DNA of 64,000 bases from Christiangramia bathymodioli (lineage in GTDB: Bacteria > Bacteroidota > Bacteroidia > Flavobacteriales > Flavobacteriaceae). Positions 36,074-45,513 of this stretch are shown here, piece after piece. Position 1 is the stretch's first letter. Each line of letters starts with the position of its first letter. Made by a program: the position numbers and the translations under genes. Location of the stretch: assembly GCA_009735695.1 (NCBI GenBank), contig SRSL01000005.1, positions 1 to 64,000 of the forward strand, read 5' to 3'. Below the pieces are notes generated by a model. The model was not told the DNA's origin. It made no database searches and worked only from the letters and a program-made list of their open reading frames with translations.

Positions 36074-36205
36074 ATGAAAATTCCGAAAGCATATTGGCTT
36101 TATATAATCGCTGCTTTAATTACCATAATTGGGCTGGTTACTGGCTGGTATTTCTTCTTATTAATATTATTCCCTTTGGGCTTGTTCGGTTCTAATAAAA
36201 AATAA
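36074..36205 (+). CDS. Small membrane protein, 43 residues
   Basis: I found this short frame by reading the gap between the LacI gene and the next plus-strand gene. It encodes 43 residues: MKIPKAYWLY, then a long hydrophobic stretch (about 10-38, IIAALITIIGLVTGWYFFLL) and an SNKK tail. This would be one long or two short membrane helices, with the basic C-terminus in the cytoplasm or exposed. The promoter-like TTG-N18-TAAATTTG directly upstream supports it. Small proteins of this kind are common in Flavobacteriaceae and usually unnamed. Function unknown. Confidence 0.6.
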   Translation: MKIPKAYWLYIIAALITIIGLVTGWYFFLLILFPLGLFGSNKK

Positions 36206-36323
36206 TTACAACCGGGGATTATAGCCTGTATTCTGGCGTTAAACTTATCCTAAACCCTCTGCCCTTCTTGCTAAAACCGGGCTTTCACAGTAACTTAATT
36301 TCGAATAAAAATTGAAATTCACA

Positions 36324-36644
36324 ATGAAAGATTACGGAACATTATCTCAAGCTATCAATAAATTAAAGCTTGAGGAAGGTTATGAACACGATTTCAACCT
36401 ACTCGATGAAAAGATCGAATTAAAATCGGAAAAGGAAACTTTCGATGTTGAAGAATTCGAAGTGGATAAAGTACTTCGATTCGAGGGCATGAGCAATCCA
36501 GATGACAATGCCATCTTATATGCGATCACAACTACAAATAATCGTAAAGGTATCCTGGTTGATGGATATGGAACCTATAGCGGCCAGGTGTCAGACAAAA
36601 TGATGAAAAAGTTAGACCTGAAAGATCATCGGGACCTTGGTTAA
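36324..36644 (+). CDS. Conserved small acidic protein of unknown function
   Basis: A 106-residue protein starting at ATG 36324 (a TTG 12 bases earlier is also open). It opens MKDYGTLSQAINKLKLEEGY and is rich in Asp/Glu and Lys; a short beta-rich part (LYAITTTNNRKGILVDGYG) follows. Similar proteins in Bacteroidota have been labelled phosphoribosylpyrophosphate synthetase, but I see no PRPP-binding motif and the protein is far too short, so that name should not be used. It lies about 100 bases before the Dps-like gene on the same strand, which hints at a stress context. Confidence 0.75.
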   Translation: MKDYGTLSQAINKLKLEEGYEHDFNLLDEKIELKSEKETFDVEEFEVDKVLRFEGMSNPDDNAILYAITTTNNRKGILVDGYGTYSGQVSDKMMKKLDLKDHRDLG

Positions 36645-36742
36645 TCCTAGTTAAACTTGTATTAAACAGCAGTCTTCCCTTGGGCAAAAGACTAAATCAT
36701 TTTAATTTTATATTGAAATATTAAAAACAATAAATAAAAACT

Positions 36743-37240
36743 ATGAATTATTTAGGTTTGGACGCCACTAAAACAAAGAATACGGTAAAAGAATTAAACG
36801 TATTGCTAGCCGATTACCACTTATATTATCAAAAACTAAGAAATTTTCATTGGAACGTTATTGGTAAAAACTTTTTTGATCTTCATGAGAAGTTTGAAGA
36901 ATTGTATGACGATGCTAAACTTAAGGTTGATGAGATCGCTGAGCGAATCCTAACTTTACGTTACCAGCCAACCAGTAACCTAAGCGATTATTTAAAATCT
37001 TCGAATCTGGAAGAATCATCTTCCGACCTTACAGATAGTAAAATGATCGAAATTCTACTAAAAGACCATGGTCTTATCCTTAAACAGATGAGAAAAGTAG
37101 TTGAAGTTGCAGATAAGGCCGGGGACGAAGGTACTATAGATCTAATTGGAGCTTACATACGGGAACTTGAAAAAACAAGCTGGATGCTGGATGCCTGGAA
37201 AATGAAGACCAGCGAACAACATAAGCCAGTTAACAAATAG
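36743..37240 (+). CDS. dps: Dps/ferritin-like DNA-protection protein
   Basis: A 165-residue four-helix-bundle protein of the Dps family. Seen: LLADYHLYYQKLRNFHWNVIG with His/Asp positions of the inter-subunit ferroxidase site (given as LRNFHWNVIG and FFDLHEKFEELYDD). It would form dodecamers that oxidise and store iron with peroxide and shield DNA. It ends 10 bases before the MscS gene, so the two may be co-transcribed. The N-terminus lacks the long Lys-rich tail of E. coli Dps, so direct DNA binding may be weak. Confidence 0.92.
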   Translation: MNYLGLDATKTKNTVKELNVLLADYHLYYQKLRNFHWNVIGKNFFDLHEKFEELYDDAKLKVDEIAERILTLRYQPTSNLSDYLKSSNLEESSSDLTDSKMIEILLKDHGLILKQMRKVVEVADKAGDEGTIDLIGAYIRELEKTSWMLDAWKMKTSEQHKPVNK

Positions 37241-37250
37241 AATTTTTACT

Positions 37251-38135
37251 ATGGAAGATTTCAACTGGCAGGAATCAATTAGCGGCATTTGGGATAAATT
37301 AGGCAGTTGGCTGGATTCTTTAATCCTCAATCTGCCTAATTTTATTCTTGCTGTAATTGTATTTATAGTATTCATTTTTATCGCCAAGTATATTGGTCGA
37401 TTATTTGAAAGGATTACACGAACACACCTTAAGCAGGATTCTATACGCTTAATGGTTGTTAAGGTTATAAAGGCTATTATAATCCTGATTGGATTTTTTA
37501 TCGCCCTTGGCTTACTTAACCTTGATAAAGTACTTACCTCGGTTCTTGCAGGTGCAGGTGTGGTAGGACTGGCAATTGGTCTTGCCCTTCAGGGCACCTT
37601 GAATAATACGTTCTCAGGACTTATCCTTAGTTTTCTGCCTGAACTTCAAATTGGAGACTGGGTGGAAACTAACGGATTTGCGGGATCGGTTGCCGAAATC
37701 AATCTTCGGAATATCGTGATCAAGCAATCAGACAACAATTATGTTGTCATCCCTAACGGAAAGATCGTGGAAGAGCCATTCAAAAATTATTCCCGCACTC
37801 CCAGATCCAGAATTTTTGTAAACTGTGGGGTGGGCTATGAATCAGATCTTGAAATGGTGAGAGACCTTACCCTTCAGGTCATCAGGGATAAATTTCCACA
37901 ACGAGGAAATGAAGAGGTAGAATTTCTGTACGAGGGATTTGGAGATAGCTCTATTAACTATGTGGTTCGCTTCTGGGCAGATGTTACCAAAAACAGAGAT
38001 ATCATAGGAGCTCGCCACGAAGCAATCATGGCTATTAAAAAGGCTTATGACGAAAAAGGAGTCAATATTCCGTTCCCTATCAGAACGCTTGATTTTTCAA
38101 AGAACCAATTATCTTTCAAAAATATATCTGACTAA
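37251..38135 (+). CDS. MscS-family mechanosensitive channel
   Basis: A 294-residue small-conductance mechanosensitive channel. Three hydrophobic segments: about 27-50, 70-92 and the pore-lining TM3 at about 95-130 with the Gly/Ala-rich GAGVVGLAIGLALQGTLNN. The MscS beta domain follows (IGDWVETNGFAGSVAEINLR, VVIPNGKIVEEPFKNYSR) and a C-terminal alpha/beta vestibule domain. Releases solutes from the cytoplasm on hypo-osmotic shock. It ends just before a bidirectional terminator. Confidence 0.95.
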   Translation: MEDFNWQESISGIWDKLGSWLDSLILNLPNFILAVIVFIVFIFIAKYIGRLFERITRTHLKQDSIRLMVVKVIKAIIILIGFFIALGLLNLDKVLTSVLAGAGVVGLAIGLALQGTLNNTFSGLILSFLPELQIGDWVETNGFAGSVAEINLRNIVIKQSDNNYVVIPNGKIVEEPFKNYSRTPRSRIFVNCGVGYESDLEMVRDLTLQVIRDKFPQRGNEEVEFLYEGFGDSSINYVVRFWADVTKNRDIIGARHEAIMAIKKAYDEKGVNIPFPIRTLDFSKNQLSFKNISD

Positions 38136-38153
38136 ATAGCTACTTTACTAAAT

Positions 38154-38185
38154 AAAAAATCCGGCTTTAGCGCCGGATTTTTTTT
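38154..38185. terminator. Bidirectional terminator between convergent genes
   Basis: Stem AAAAAATCCGGC / GCCGGATTTTTT (38154-38165 against 38172-38183) with a 6-base loop, A-run on the left and T-run on the right, so it can terminate both mscS-like (plus) and the phosphoesterase/OMP gene (minus). Confidence 0.92.
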
Positions 38186-38196
38186 GTTTGTCATTT

Positions 38197-41100
38197 TTAG
38201 AATTTTAGCTCCACTCCAAATTGTAGTCTTGCTCCCTCGCTGCCTGCAAAAACACTAAAGGTTCCCTGTATGGCCTCAGCGCTATTCACCCAGAATCCAC
38301 CGCCATAACTATCGTGCCATACGTCACTGTCATCGCCCTCATACCATACCCGGCCAAGATCATAACCTCCATATATTCCCAATTGGAAAGGAAGGAAATT
38401 CGTTTTCACCGTATTGAAGGAATAACGAAGATCGGCACCTGTTCCAAATGAGCTTTTCCCGGTGTAGCGTTCCAGTCTATAACCTCGTAAGCCACTCTCA
38501 GCTCCTAACTGAGCTGCCTGGTAAAATTCAAACTCGTTCCCAATATTTATATGTGCTTCTGCCCTGGTTTTAAGTACCAGTTTTCGGTTACGGGTTAGTG
38601 CATTGTAAAAGCCCATATATGGCTTAAAATATCCATATTGCCTGTCTATGTCTGCCGTATTAAGTTTTCCACCCAGATTCAATTCGAAAAGCATTCCTCT
38701 GGTGGGATTAAGCCGGTCGTCATAACTTTCATATCTATACATCGCATCGAGACCTGCGAAATATTTACGGGAGAAAAAATCGGCATCTTCAGTTGTGAAT
38801 TCTTCGGTTAAATACCTTCCGGAATCCTCAGTAACTTCTATTCCTTCAAAGGTGGCTGTAAAACCGAAAAAACTTCCGAAGGGCGTCTTATTAACCAGTG
38901 CGGTCTTGAACCCAAATTGGTTCAGTCCTACCCGGTTATAATCCATTCCGAATTCGTCTTCAGGATTATAAGTTTCATTTCCGAAGCCAAAGAAGTTTTT
39001 TGAATACTGCGGACTGGTATAATTAGCTCCCACCTGGAGATTGTATTTACCTACAATTCTGGCAAATTCAGCCTCATATCCAATGGCAAAACCATTAGTT
39101 GCCGAATGAAATTCTCCTGAAAAACTATGTTGAGCCGTAAACGGGTTTCTTTTGAATTTATTGATGGACTTTACAAATTGAATTCCAACACCAAATCCCT
39201 CGTCTGGATTATATTCCAGATTTGGTAAAATACTTCCTGATGAAAATGTTTTTTTATCCTTGTCGTAGGTGTTGATCTCGTAATTATCGGTAAACCTGAA
39301 TTTGGCATCCCCCGCTTTTTTTACCGTATTCGGAAGTGATTTATGGTCGTATACCTTTAAATTACTACCATTTTCTATGGTATACTCATCATTGTTCTGT
39401 CCGCCTATTACCCTAACGAAGATTTTCCCTGGTCCGGTTCCCTTCAAGAAAATCTTATCATCATCATCCAGCCCGTACACCCATATCTCTTCGGTTTCAT
39501 CGGCCTTATAAATTTTTTCACTGAGTATTTCGGCGCGTTCACCATCTTTATTGCGGGTTACGGTCACACGGGTGTTACCATCTTCAAGGCGAACGATATC
39601 TATAAAGTCGTCTTTATCTGTTCCGGTTACAATGGCCAGATTGGCAAGGTGCTCGTAATATCTTTCCGCGATATCCACAATATTATTTCTCCTTCCTTTC
39701 ACGTTGGCCATCAAATCTTCACTAGCCGGACCTTTGGTTTCTTCAGGCAATTTTGAGAATGCTTCTTCAATTACCTCTTCAGTGATATTGTTCTTTATGA
39801 ACTCGGCCTGTTCCATCCAGGTTTCCCTGCCGGTATTCTGAAGTAAGGATCGGTCAAGCCCAAGGGCTGCGATATTAAACCATTCAACATCTTCAATATT
39901 ATCGCCATATACAGCGAACTGGTTGGCAAAACCCGATAATGAACGAAGTGTTCCGAAGAACGCACCATCAAAATTCGAAAAAACCTGGTCCCGGTCCCGG
40001 GGAATTGGTTTAAAGACATGTTCTCCTTCTTCATTCTCAATTTCTGCCCATCGCCATTGGTCCTGGTGTCGGTCCCAGTCCCCTATTAACATATCGAAAA
40101 TCCTGGCTCGAACATATGCGGCCTCATCAAGAATATATTTTTCGTCCCGGCGTAACCTTTCAATCATTCCCGCTGTACTAACGATATCATGATCTGGTTT
40201 TCCGAAGCTTTCATAACCCTGCCACCCTTCTTCAGGTCTTTCAACGATCATATAAATGTCATCTCCATGAACCGAATTGTATTTCCCCAAAGCCTTTTGT
40301 TTAGGAAGATAAAAGATCCTGGGGTTAGTGTGATACACCCCAGCGGCTTTGCTTAACGTAGGAATCGCTAAAAATCCATAAGGATGAGCTGCGGTGTAGA
40401 AGTCGGCCATAAGATCTTCGGCAACTGTATTCTCCAGTTTATCTTCTACCGGCTGGTTTTTAAATGCTACATTCTGAAGAAATCGCAACGCATCTTTTCT
40501 TACTCGCCTGATATTATATTCTCTGCCAAGACTGTCTTTTACTCTAAGGGAAACCGTTTGATGGCCGCCGCCTTCTCTTACAACTTCAAGACCACCATAT
40601 AAAGTATCCAGCACTGCCACCGGCAAAGTAACTTCAGTACCATATAATTCACGGTATCGTTCACCCCAGACCGTGTTATAGACATTGCTTTTTTCAGTTT
40701 CCTCCTTTTCATAGATCGAAACAGATTTAGTTGACGGAAAAGAATCGGGATATTCCTTTAACTCATATGGAACAGGAGTTTCAAAAACCTCTTTCTGATA
40801 GAGCAGTTTTGGTTTATTGTTTTCATTCCCATAAAAACTTATCCAGGAAGAACCATCTTCAAAGATGTCCAGCACGGCGAAACCCTGACCATTATATGCA
40901 AATAAACCATCATTGCTCAGGGTGGCATAAGAGGCTTTAGATCCAGACCCAGAAACCACCTGCCTTATACTATCGTGCATTATATACTGAAGGGAATGCT
41001 CGTGCCCCGAAACAAAAACAAGTCTTTCTGAGCTTTTAGCAATGGTAGAAAGCCTGTCGGCTAAAGATTTATAACGGCTATTCTGGGCATCCTGTATGGA

Positions 41101-41916
41101 TACACCGCCAGTGGTTCTTATCAAGGTAGCCAGGGACCCCAAAATTGGCACCGGTATCTTTTTTTGAGATGGATAGATATGCCGGTCAAAACTATACTGC
41201 CCGCCATGAACGCCATTGGTATATACCGGGTGATGCAACGCCAACACAATGGTCTTATTCTGATTCTTTTTAATTTCAGATTCTAGCTCCAGGAACATGG
41301 CTTCCCGGGTTTTGATCTGCTCACAATCATCATTGATCTTTGGATTGCGGTCCCAATCCTCCAGATACCACTGTGAATCGATCACAATCATCTGAATATT
41401 TTCTGTAATTTCGATCGATTCCAGACCACAACCAATTTCCGGACTCCAGATGAGAATGTCTTTGAACTTTTCCTTCAGATAATTCTTCTGCCTTTCAAGC
41501 CCTTCCAGCTTTTCATTATACCAGTCATGATTTCCGGGAATAACTACTACCCTGCCTTTATAATTTTCAATCGCATCTAACTGGGCATCCAGCCGATATT
41601 CAGCGGCTTCGCGTTCGGGTGAGTCTTCCGGGGGCATTCCGTCGGGATAAATATTATCACCCAGGAATATGGTATAATTATCGGTTTTGTTTACAGAATC
41701 GAGAAAGGTCTTAAAGGCGATTAAACCGAGGGAAGTTCCTCCAGGTGGCGAGTATCCTCCATCACCCAACAGGTAAAACGATTTTTCAATTTCTTTGTTT
41801 TCAGGATATCCAAAATTGGTTTCTGGTTCCCCATCTTTATATTTTGGTTCTACCGTAGCACAAGAAAAAACAAGGGTTAGGGCAAAAAGAGGGGCAAAAA
41901 GTTTAACTTTTTTCAT
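38197..41916 (-). CDS. Lipoprotein fusion: metallophosphoesterase, kinase-like region, outer-membrane barrel
   Basis: A 1239-residue protein. Signal and lipobox at residues 1-19 (LVFSC). About 45-350 is a calcineurin-like phosphoesterase with all metal motifs: GDGGYSP, LGDNIYPDG, IPGNHDWYN, ALHHPVYTNG and SGHEHSLQYI. About 440-660 has features like an atypical kinase: REYNIRRVRKD (possible ATP-site basic residues), IGDWDRHQDQW (612-621, catalytic-loop-like) and PIPRDRDQVFSNFDG (metal-loop-like); I assign no activity. About 770-880 has Asp/Gly-rich turns (GGQNNDEYTI). About 900-1239 is a BamA/surface-antigen type beta barrel with GLRGYRLERY and a terminal Phe. The phosphoesterase and middle part would be periplasmic or surface-exposed. 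Related proteins are found in other Flavobacteriaceae. Stands alone as a transcription unit. Confidence 0.88.
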   Translation of the reverse strand: MKKVKLFAPLFALTLVFSCATVEPKYKDGEPETNFGYPENKEIEKSFYLLGDGGYSPPGGTSLGLIAFKTFLDSVNKTDNYTIFLGDNIYPDGMPPEDSPEREAAEYRLDAQLDAIENYKGRVVVIPGNHDWYNEKLEGLERQKNYLKEKFKDILIWSPEIGCGLESIEITENIQMIVIDSQWYLEDWDRNPKINDDCEQIKTREAMFLELESEIKKNQNKTIVLALHHPVYTNGVHGGQYSFDRHIYPSQKKIPVPILGSLATLIRTTGGVSIQDAQNSRYKSLADRLSTIAKSSERLVFVSGHEHSLQYIMHDSIRQVVSGSGSKASYATLSNDGLFAYNGQGFAVLDIFEDGSSWISFYGNENNKPKLLYQKEVFETPVPYELKEYPDSFPSTKSVSIYEKEETEKSNVYNTVWGERYRELYGTEVTLPVAVLDTLYGGLEVVREGGGHQTVSLRVKDSLGREYNIRRVRKDALRFLQNVAFKNQPVEDKLENTVAEDLMADFYTAAHPYGFLAIPTLSKAAGVYHTNPRIFYLPKQKALGKYNSVHGDDIYMIVERPEEGWQGYESFGKPDHDIVSTAGMIERLRRDEKYILDEAAYVRARIFDMLIGDWDRHQDQWRWAEIENEEGEHVFKPIPRDRDQVFSNFDGAFFGTLRSLSGFANQFAVYGDNIEDVEWFNIAALGLDRSLLQNTGRETWMEQAEFIKNNITEEVIEEAFSKLPEETKGPASEDLMANVKGRRNNIVDIAERYYEHLANLAIVTGTDKDDFIDIVRLEDGNTRVTVTRNKDGERAEILSEKIYKADETEEIWVYGLDDDDKIFLKGTGPGKIFVRVIGGQNNDEYTIENGSNLKVYDHKSLPNTVKKAGDAKFRFTDNYEINTYDKDKKTFSSGSILPNLEYNPDEGFGVGIQFVKSINKFKRNPFTAQHSFSGEFHSATNGFAIGYEAEFARIVGKYNLQVGANYTSPQYSKNFFGFGNETYNPEDEFGMDYNRVGLNQFGFKTALVNKTPFGSFFGFTATFEGIEVTEDSGRYLTEEFTTEDADFFSRKYFAGLDAMYRYESYDDRLNPTRGMLFELNLGGKLNTADIDRQYGYFKPYMGFYNALTRNRKLVLKTRAEAHINIGNEFEFYQAAQLGAESGLRGYRLERYTGKSSFGTGADLRYSFNTVKTNFLPFQLGIYGGYDLGRVWYEGDDSDVWHDSYGGGFWVNSAEAIQGTFSVFAGSEGARLQFGVELKF

Positions 41917-41970
41917 AGAAAAGAGTGGTCAATTTTTTGGTAATTTGGCCTCTAACTAACAACTTCATGT

Positions 41971-43155
41971 ATGAACAATCTCATTGAGAAAGCAGATAAC
42001 TTTGTTGAAGAATTATTTCGAGAAAAACTACCAAACACCTTTATTTATCACAACTACCAGCATACTGAGCGGGTGGTTAAAAGTACTAAAGAATTAATCG
42101 ATAATTCTGAAATTAATGTTAAAGACAAAGAGGCGCTAATCCTTGCTGCCTGGCTGCATGACACCGGATATATTCATACTTACAAAGGGCATGAAGAGAA
42201 AAGTGCAGAGATTGCTGAATCCTTTTTAAAGGATCAAAATGCCACTCCTGAACTAATCGAAAAAGTAAAAAAATATATTCTGGCAACCCGATTTAGTCGT
42301 GTGCCGGAAACAGAGCAGGAAAAAATAATAAAGGATGCCGATTCCTCCCATTTTGGCAAGGATTACTTTGATGAAACCAGTGAATTTCTAAGGCAGGAAC
42401 TTGAATTACACAATATCAAGAATTTCACAAACTCGGAATGGCTGGAAGAAAACATCCTTGTTTTCACTGAAAAGCACCAGTATTATACAGATTATGCCAT
42501 TAAGAACTGGAAACCTGAAAAAGAGAAAAATCTCCTTTCCTTGATTGAAAGTAAAAACAAACAACAAAAAAAGCTAAAGAAGGAAGAACACAAGGCCCGA
42601 ATGAAGGCAAAGTATAAAAATGAAAACCCGGAGCGAAGTATTCAAACTTTGTTCAGGGTTACCCTTCGAAACCATATAAAACTTAGTGATATAGCAGATA
42701 GCAAGGCAAATATTCTGCTATCGGTAAACGCGATCATCATTTCCCTGGCAATAGCCAACCTGATACCTAAGCTGGAAGCTGCCTCGAACAGGCACCTGCT
42801 AATTCCAAGTTTAGTACTGATACTTTTCAGCGTTGCCTCTATGATCCTTTCCATTTTATCAACGAGACCGAATGTAACCAGTGGTGAGTTCACTAAAGAA
42901 CAGGTTGAAAACAGGGACGTCAACCTTTTATTCTTCGGGAATTATCATAAGATGCCTTTTGAGCAATTTAAATGGGGAATGAACAAGCTGATGAAGGATA
43001 AAGATTATGTTTATGAAATGCTGATGCTAGATTTACACCTCCTGGGAAAAGTGCTGCATCGAAAGTATATTCTTCTGCGGCTTACCTATACCGTGTTCAT
43101 GGTGGGGATCATCCTTTCAGTAGTCGCCTTTATCCTGGCTTTTTACCTAATGTAG
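41971..43155 (+). CDS. HD-domain phosphohydrolase fused to a PycTM (DUF5706) membrane module
   Basis: A 394-residue protein. About 20-130 is an HD domain: HNYQHTERVV, AAWLHDTGYI (HD pair), GHEEKSA and DADSSHFG give the metal ligands of HD phosphohydrolases. A Lys/Glu-rich linker (about 185-215) follows. About 222-394 matches the DUF5706/Pycsar effector (PycTM) family: LRNHIKLSDIADSKANILLS, then hydrophobic segments at about 247-265, 272-294 and 366-394. PycTM effectors respond to cCMP/cUMP and damage the membrane in antiphage defence; no pyrimidine cyclase gene is next to this one. The HD domain could degrade a nucleotide signal (inference). It overlaps the convergent GAF gene by 9 bases. Confidence 0.85.
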   Translation: MNNLIEKADNFVEELFREKLPNTFIYHNYQHTERVVKSTKELIDNSEINVKDKEALILAAWLHDTGYIHTYKGHEEKSAEIAESFLKDQNATPELIEKVKKYILATRFSRVPETEQEKIIKDADSSHFGKDYFDETSEFLRQELELHNIKNFTNSEWLEENILVFTEKHQYYTDYAIKNWKPEKEKNLLSLIESKNKQQKKLKKEEHKARMKAKYKNENPERSIQTLFRVTLRNHIKLSDIADSKANILLSVNAIIISLAIANLIPKLEAASNRHLLIPSLVLILFSVASMILSILSTRPNVTSGEFTKEQVENRDVNLLFFGNYHKMPFEQFKWGMNKLMKDKDYVYEMLMLDLHLLGKVLHRKYILLRLTYTVFMVGIILSVVAFILAFYLM

Positions 43156-45513
43156 TTCTTCCATCAGGTCTTCATAGGTAATTGTTTCTTGCGGATAGTT
43201 GGTATCTGCGGAATAGAGAATATTCACCCGTATGGCTTTTAGTCCTACTACTCCCTGAACATCCTCAAGTTCCAGAACTTCAACCTCATCTCCAAAATAG
43301 TTTTTGGCCTGGAGGTATTTGATATATTGCAAATATTCTCGTTCATCACTGCTTTGGGAATAAACTATGGTCATTTTTCCCTTTTGAGTCACACGCTCTT
43401 CCGTTCCTTTTACGTGGGCTTTATCGATTCGTTTTTTAATGATCTCATAGCGGGCGTTATAAGTTCCATCCACATCGAACTTTTTCTCATCCATGCGATA
43501 TCTTATAGACATCGTACTATTATATACCAGAATTAAAGAAGCTGCATCTAATTGAATAGGTGTGTTTTCCTGAAGACGGTAAAAATGATTTTCCATTTCG
43601 CACATCGTGCTCAACTGCCACAATCTCAAATTGAACAGATAAACTTTATTAAAAGGTCGTTTATAAGCCATCGAGGCTCCTATATAGATATTGTGATCTA
43701 CCCCGTCTGTCTTATATCGTTCAAAATAATGCGGATAGATCTCCTGCGCCTGCACCTGTTTCTTATCGATATAACGAGACATGGTCCTGTTTATCTGCTG
43801 AACGGTTTCATCATATTTTTTACGGTGATTATAAACAATTCCTGTTTCAGGATTCAGTTTCTTTTTATAGTCTTCTACCAGGTCTTTAATCTCATCTGAT
43901 TGTTTTCGAAGGTGGCTCATTAAAGGATTCACCTCTTTCTGAAGGAGGTTGAAAACCTTCTGTTCACTGCTGGCATTCAGTTTTTCCTCGATCTCTTTCT
44001 TAAAATCTGAAATCCTGTATTTCACCTGGTCATAGATTGGAAGCTCTTCGATTTCATAGGCCTTCTGAATGATATTCAGGATAATATCCAGTTGATCCAG
44101 CAAATCCTGTTTAATGGCCTGATTCCTGGCGTTTGAAGAAGCGACAATATCTATCTGCCCATACAGGGGATAAACATCCTTAAATGAAATATCTTTAAAT
44201 GAAGCTAGCCCATCTTTGTCCAGATCACGAATAAACTTTTTGGCTTCCTTCTCAAATACCCACAACACGCTGGGATGAATGGAGGTACATTCACTTTGAA
44301 TAACAGCCTTTACCCGGTTTTCGAACTCATTTCTATTGCGCTCAACGGTTGTCACAATGTATGGAAGAATGTCATCCAGCTTGATGGCATTAATACTGTT
44401 AAGTTCATTTTTTCGTTGTGAAACCAGTTCGAGCACACCTAACAATTTGCCGTTTTTAGCAATAGGCGCCAGCAAACAACTCTTGATATCGTTCTTCTTC
44501 AGATTCCTTGCCAGCAGGTTGTCGTTCTTTTTGATGTAGTTATCTACATTCGAGATCGAAAAATACGTATTCTCATCGATGAGTTTTTGAAATGCCTCCT
44601 CGCAAATTCCGGTATCACAGTCGTTCACCAGTTCCTTATCCAGGATAAAACTTGTTGCCTCATTATTATCCATGCGTTCAAAAACCATGTCCCGTCGGTT
44701 AAAAACCGTAAAACCAACCCTTAGATCTGGAACGTGATAGATCGATCTAAATATCTCCTGCAACTTTTTAAGCTCCTCAACCTCGTTGATCTCTTCAAAT
44801 AAAAGAGTAGTCTTCAATTCGGAAATAGCGTCGTCTATGGTTACATCGGTAAGATTAATAATAGTAAAACCTTTAAAAACATAACTCTCTGGCGGGATCT
44901 TTTCCTTCCAGAGCTTTATATTATCTACATTCTGAACCAGAACATCCACATCTTCCTGATCGATCTCCGGAGCTTCATCCTTCCGAAGAATTTCCACGAA
45001 ATCGGCATTCATGGCTATTCGGTAATGCCTGATTATTCCATTGTCATCGGGAATATCATAATATAAGGGCCTTGAAATATCTACCTTATAATCATAATAG
45101 TTCTTTAAGATCTGGATGCAGGCAATAATATAGAGCATGTCTTCATCAATATTCCGAAGTCCCAGATGAAAATCGTCGCCTGCTTTCTCAAGTATCTGAC
45201 TAAGCCGCCTGGATTTATTGAATAGAATATTATGAAAAGGTACGGAAGCCGCCTTGATCTCATTATTGGTAAGCACCGAAGGAAAAAGATCATTCAGCAG
45301 AACTTTGATTGGAGCTTTATATTTCTTGAGCAGCTCCGGATCTGAAAAGCCCTCTGTAAGCTCTGGATAATCTTTGATGTAATCCAGCATTTTGCGAATA
45401 TATTCCCTGGAAATCTCACTTTCAATATCATCGAGCTGGTTTTCATATTGTTCTAAAACCTTATGAAAACTGATCTCAATATCGAAGGGAAAATTTTTTA
45501 AATGCTGCACCAT
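43147..45513 (-). CDS. Large GAF-domain protein of unknown function
   Basis: A 788-residue cytoplasmic protein without signal peptide. A GAF-like domain lies at about 290-405 (ICEEAFQKLIDENTYFSI, LAPIAKNGKLLGVLELVSQR). The N-terminal about 280 residues are helical with SVPFHNILFNKSRR. A long helical region (about 430-590) with coiled-coil character is followed by an unknown C-terminal part (about 600-788, VDHNIYIGASMAYKRPFNKV). No kinase, cyclase or phosphodiesterase motif is seen. Similar GAF proteins of this length occur in other Bacteroidota. A sensor/scaffold role is inference. Tail-to-tail with the HD-PycTM gene. Confidence 0.8.
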   Translation of the reverse strand: MVQHLKNFPFDIEISFHKVLEQYENQLDDIESEISREYIRKMLDYIKDYPELTEGFSDPELLKKYKAPIKVLLNDLFPSVLTNNEIKAASVPFHNILFNKSRRLSQILEKAGDDFHLGLRNIDEDMLYIIACIQILKNYYDYKVDISRPLYYDIPDDNGIIRHYRIAMNADFVEILRKDEAPEIDQEDVDVLVQNVDNIKLWKEKIPPESYVFKGFTIINLTDVTIDDAISELKTTLLFEEINEVEELKKLQEIFRSIYHVPDLRVGFTVFNRRDMVFERMDNNEATSFILDKELVNDCDTGICEEAFQKLIDENTYFSISNVDNYIKKNDNLLARNLKKNDIKSCLLAPIAKNGKLLGVLELVSQRKNELNSINAIKLDDILPYIVTTVERNRNEFENRVKAVIQSECTSIHPSVLWVFEKEAKKFIRDLDKDGLASFKDISFKDVYPLYGQIDIVASSNARNQAIKQDLLDQLDIILNIIQKAYEIEELPIYDQVKYRISDFKKEIEEKLNASSEQKVFNLLQKEVNPLMSHLRKQSDEIKDLVEDYKKKLNPETGIVYNHRKKYDETVQQINRTMSRYIDKKQVQAQEIYPHYFERYKTDGVDHNIYIGASMAYKRPFNKVYLFNLRLWQLSTMCEMENHFYRLQENTPIQLDAASLILVYNSTMSIRYRMDEKKFDVDGTYNARYEIIKKRIDKAHVKGTEERVTQKGKMTIVYSQSSDEREYLQYIKYLQAKNYFGDEVEVLELEDVQGVVGLKAIRVNILYSADTNYPQETITYEDLMEELH

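Noticed and set aside
36324-36644. Phosphoribosylpyrophosphate synthetase label for the 106-residue protein
   Set aside because: No PRPP-binding loop and only one third of the needed length; left as unknown function.
41971-43155. Complete Pycsar antiphage operon
   Set aside because: No adenylate/pyrimidylate cyclase gene on either side; only the effector-like module is present.
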